Below, one piece after another: positions 34,327 through 35,884 of a stretch of DNA of 35,884 nucleotides; within the stretch, counting starts at the first letter, position 1, and every line of letters begins with the position of its first letter. Made by a program: the position numbers and the translations under genes. The notes under the pieces are model-generated. The model worked only from the letters and a program-made list of their open reading frames with translations. It ran no database searches and was not told the DNA's origin. Origin of the DNA: Methanobacteriaceae archaeon (GTDB taxonomy: Archaea; Methanobacteriota; Methanobacteria; Methanobacteriales; Methanobacteriaceae); assembly GCA_020854915.1 (NCBI GenBank), contig JAHKLT010000035.1, forward strand, positions 1 to 35,884, in the 5' to 3' direction.

Positions 34327-35235
34327 ATGGAAATTGCATATTTCTTAGGTTGTATTATGAACAACCGTTATCCAGGTGTTGAAAAATCAACTAAAATTTT
34401 ATTCGATAAACTTGGAATTGATTTGAAAGATATGGAGGGGGCATCTTGTTGTCCTGCTCCAGGTGTATTTGGTTCTTTTGATGAAAAAACTTGGGCTTCA
34501 ATTGCGGCTCGTAACATAACTATTGCAGAAGATATGGGTATGGACATCATGACAGAATGTAATGGCTGTTTTGGTTCATTATTTGAATGTAATCACATGT
34601 TAAAAGAAAATGAAGCTAAAAAAGAAGAAATTAATGAAGTTTTAAGTGATGTAGATAGAGAATTCAAAGGCGAAGTTAATGTTAAACATTTTGCTCAAGT
34701 TTTAAGAGATGATGTTGGATTTGAGAAACTTTCTTCTATCGTTGAAAAACCATTAAATTTAAATGTTGCAGCTCATTATGGTTGTCACTTTTTAAAACCT
34801 ACTGAAGATATTGGTATTGAAAAATCTGCTGAAGATCCACAAATTTTAGATGATCTTATAGAAATTACTGGAGCTAAATCTGTTCCATATGAAGAAAAAA
34901 TGTTATGTTGTGGTGCAGGTGGAGGACTTAGATCCAGGGATATTGATGTAACTTTAAGCTATACAAAAACAAAACTTGAAAACATGGAAGCTGCTGGTGT
35001 TGATGCAATTGTAAATGTTTGTCCGTTCTGTCATTTACAATTTGATGTAGGTCAAACTGAAGTTAATAAAAAATATGGTACTAATTTTTCAATTCCTGTT
35101 TTCCACTTAGCTCAATTATATGGTTTAGCTATGGGATTAGGTGCAGACGAATTAACTTTAGATTCTCACTTAATTGATGCAGATCCTGCTCTTTCTAAAG
35201 TTTTAGAAGAATATGATAAATTAGCAGCTGAATAG
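34327..35235 (+). CDS. hdrB: CoB-CoM heterodisulfide reductase subunit B
   Basis: A 302-residue catalytic subunit that reduces CoM-S-S-CoB, the last step of methanogenesis, on two noncubane 4Fe-4S clusters. Both CCG domains are present: Cys 9, CCPAPGVFGS (41-50) and ECNGCFGS in the first; HYGCHFL, CCGAGGGLRS and CPFCHLQFD in the second. TAAGGAG supports the ATG. The same CCG fold appears in TfrB earlier in the window. Confidence 0.95.
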   Translation: MEIAYFLGCIMNNRYPGVEKSTKILFDKLGIDLKDMEGASCCPAPGVFGSFDEKTWASIAARNITIAEDMGMDIMTECNGCFGSLFECNHMLKENEAKKEEINEVLSDVDREFKGEVNVKHFAQVLRDDVGFEKLSSIVEKPLNLNVAAHYGCHFLKPTEDIGIEKSAEDPQILDDLIEITGAKSVPYEEKMLCCGAGGGLRSRDIDVTLSYTKTKLENMEAAGVDAIVNVCPFCHLQFDVGQTEVNKKYGTNFSIPVFHLAQLYGLAMGLGADELTLDSHLIDADPALSKVLEEYDKLAAE

Positions 35236-35277
35236 TTTCTATTTTTATTATTTTTCTTATCTTTTTTTCTATTTTTA
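35236..35277 (+). terminator. T-rich termination tract after hdrB
   Basis: Several T runs (up to seven) follow the stop directly; transposon debris begins at about 35286. Confidence 0.5.
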
Positions 35278-35285
35278 AATTCATT

Positions 35286-35477
35286 GATAATGTCAAAAAT
35301 TGGTCAGATAATTTTCATCCAATTCTTTTACTGATTTTTCTGTCATATATTCCATTTTTATGTATAAAAAATCTAATAAACCACTTGCTGTTTTATATTT
35401 TTTCTTAATATCATCAGGATCTGTCTATTTAAAATATGTTTCAATTTTGTTATTTGTACGTTCTTGTAATGGGTCAA
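35286..35477 (-). pseudogene. 3' fragment of an IS5-like transposase, second copy
   Basis: The minus strand matches 11374-11567 with about nine mismatches over roughly 190 bases. It encodes DPLQERTNNKIETYFK, an in-frame TAG where the other copy has CAG, then DPDDIKKKYKTASGLLDFLY and KELDENYLTNF with TGA at 35293-35295. The rest of the transposase is missing. It lies in opposite orientation to the first copy. Confidence 0.85.
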
Positions 35478-35503
35478 AATAATGTTGTATTATAGTTAAT
35501 TAC

Positions 35504-35757
35504 TTAACTTTTTTTAGAAATGTTTTTTTCCATTCTTCGTAGAATGAAGTTTTTTTCTATAATTTCATAAAATATTTTATGGAATTGTTCTTTTAATGTT
35601 TCTTTTGATTCATAATAATACCTACTTATTCTTTTTTTGATGGTTCTCCATACTTGTTCTATTCGATTTAATTTTGGAGAATAAGGCGGTAAAAAAATTA
35701 AATTTATATTATAGTTATAATGGTAAAATTTATCAATAATGAATTTTAAATATTAAT
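35504..35757 (-). pseudogene. C-terminal fragment of an IS630-family transposase
   Basis: The minus strand reads FIIDKFYHYNYNINLIFLPP, then YSPKLNRIEQVWRTIKKRIS and a C-terminal helix, ending at TAA 35504-35506. The PPYSPxLNxIE motif identifies the IS630 family. The first two catalytic Asp regions are absent. It is a different lineage from the element at 0.3-1.7 kb. Confidence 0.75.
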
Positions 35758-35759
35758 TT

Positions 35760-35884
35760 ATGAATTCTATTGATAATAATTCTTGTGAAGATTATGAAAC
35801 TATTAAAGTTCCTAATAGTCAGAGAAAATTAATTAAATATTTAAGTATTGATGAAATTACTAAAATAATTCATAAGAGCATGGA
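35760..35884 (+). CDS. 5' end of an unidentified gene, cut by the window edge
   Basis: An ATG at 35760 opens a frame that runs to the window end (41 codons): MNSIDNNSCEDYETIKVPNS, then RKLIKYLSIDEITKII. No ribosome site is evident. In this setting it may be the N-terminus of another transposase, but nothing in the visible part proves it. Confidence 0.4.
   Translation, partial: MNSIDNNSCEDYETIKVPNSQRKLIKYLSIDEITKIIHKSM

Noticed and set aside
1-35884. tRNA, rRNA or CRISPR array
   Set aside because: No T-loop-like GTTCRANYC with a matching acceptor stem, no rRNA-like GC-rich block and no regularly spaced repeats were found by eye; a covariance scan would settle the tRNA question.

Overview
The window is very AT-rich and carries methanogen-specific genes: hdrC and hdrB of CoB-CoM heterodisulfide reductase, tfrB of thiol:fumarate reductase, a block of methanogenesis marker genes (mmp2-3-6-5-15-17), dph5, nob1 and an archaeal trm5. 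Archaeal TATA boxes, GGTG/GGAG ribosome binding sites, frequent TTG starts and T-rich terminators fit Methanobacteriales. The gene set and codon use look most like Methanobrevibacter. Genus is an inference; domain and order are fairly secure.

Layout. 1-1.7 kb: transposase debris, including an IS630-like element with intact ends and a broken transposase. 1.7-4.1 kb (minus): a TrmJ-type tRNA methyltransferase and tfrB, then about 0.7 kb without a gene. 4.8-9.7 kb: iorAB, two small unknown genes, and a convergent pair, paaK plus an ACT-domain protein, which look like one aryl-acid/aromatic amino acid module. 9.9-11.6 kb: a decayed IS5-like element with near-perfect ends. 11.7-15.4 kb: NimA-like flavoprotein, Na+/solute symporter with its 36-residue companion, PRC-barrel protein, pyrE and moaB. 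15.5-17.5 kb (minus): three winged-helix regulators, two of them FilR1-like paralogues. 17.7-25.6 kb: nob1, a DUF2117-like gene, then mmp2, mmp3, mmp6, mmp5, mmp15, mmp17 and nifB, all on the plus strand. 26.0-29.8 kb: mtnA-like isomerase, CPBP protease, trm5 (minus), dph5. 29.8-32.1 kb: a ribbon-helix-helix micro-protein, a coiled-coil protein and a broken orc1/cdc6. 32.2-35.2 kb: rubrerythrin, a TGT/ArcS-like protein (minus), hdrCB. 35.3 kb to the end: three more transposase-related pieces.

How it fits together. Most functional genes serve methanogenesis: HdrBC and TfrB handle the CoM-S-S-CoB/thiol couple, and the mmp cluster is tied to methyl-coenzyme M reductase (MCR) activation. The nifB gene at the end of the mmp run is the most interesting biological link, because NifB makes the nitrogenase-type 8Fe-9S-C L-cluster and similar clusters have been reported in the MCR activation complex. 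No nitrogenase structural gene lies in the window.

Structure not explained by genes includes two candidate small RNAs (about 25718-25776 and 28910-28988), each placed at the right distance from a TATA box and ending in a U-run; a duplicated gene start before the DUF2117 gene; an 8-bp palindrome upstream of the hdrCB TATA box; and a strong excess of the palindrome AATAGCTATT in coding and non-coding DNA. I found no rRNA, tRNA or CRISPR array.
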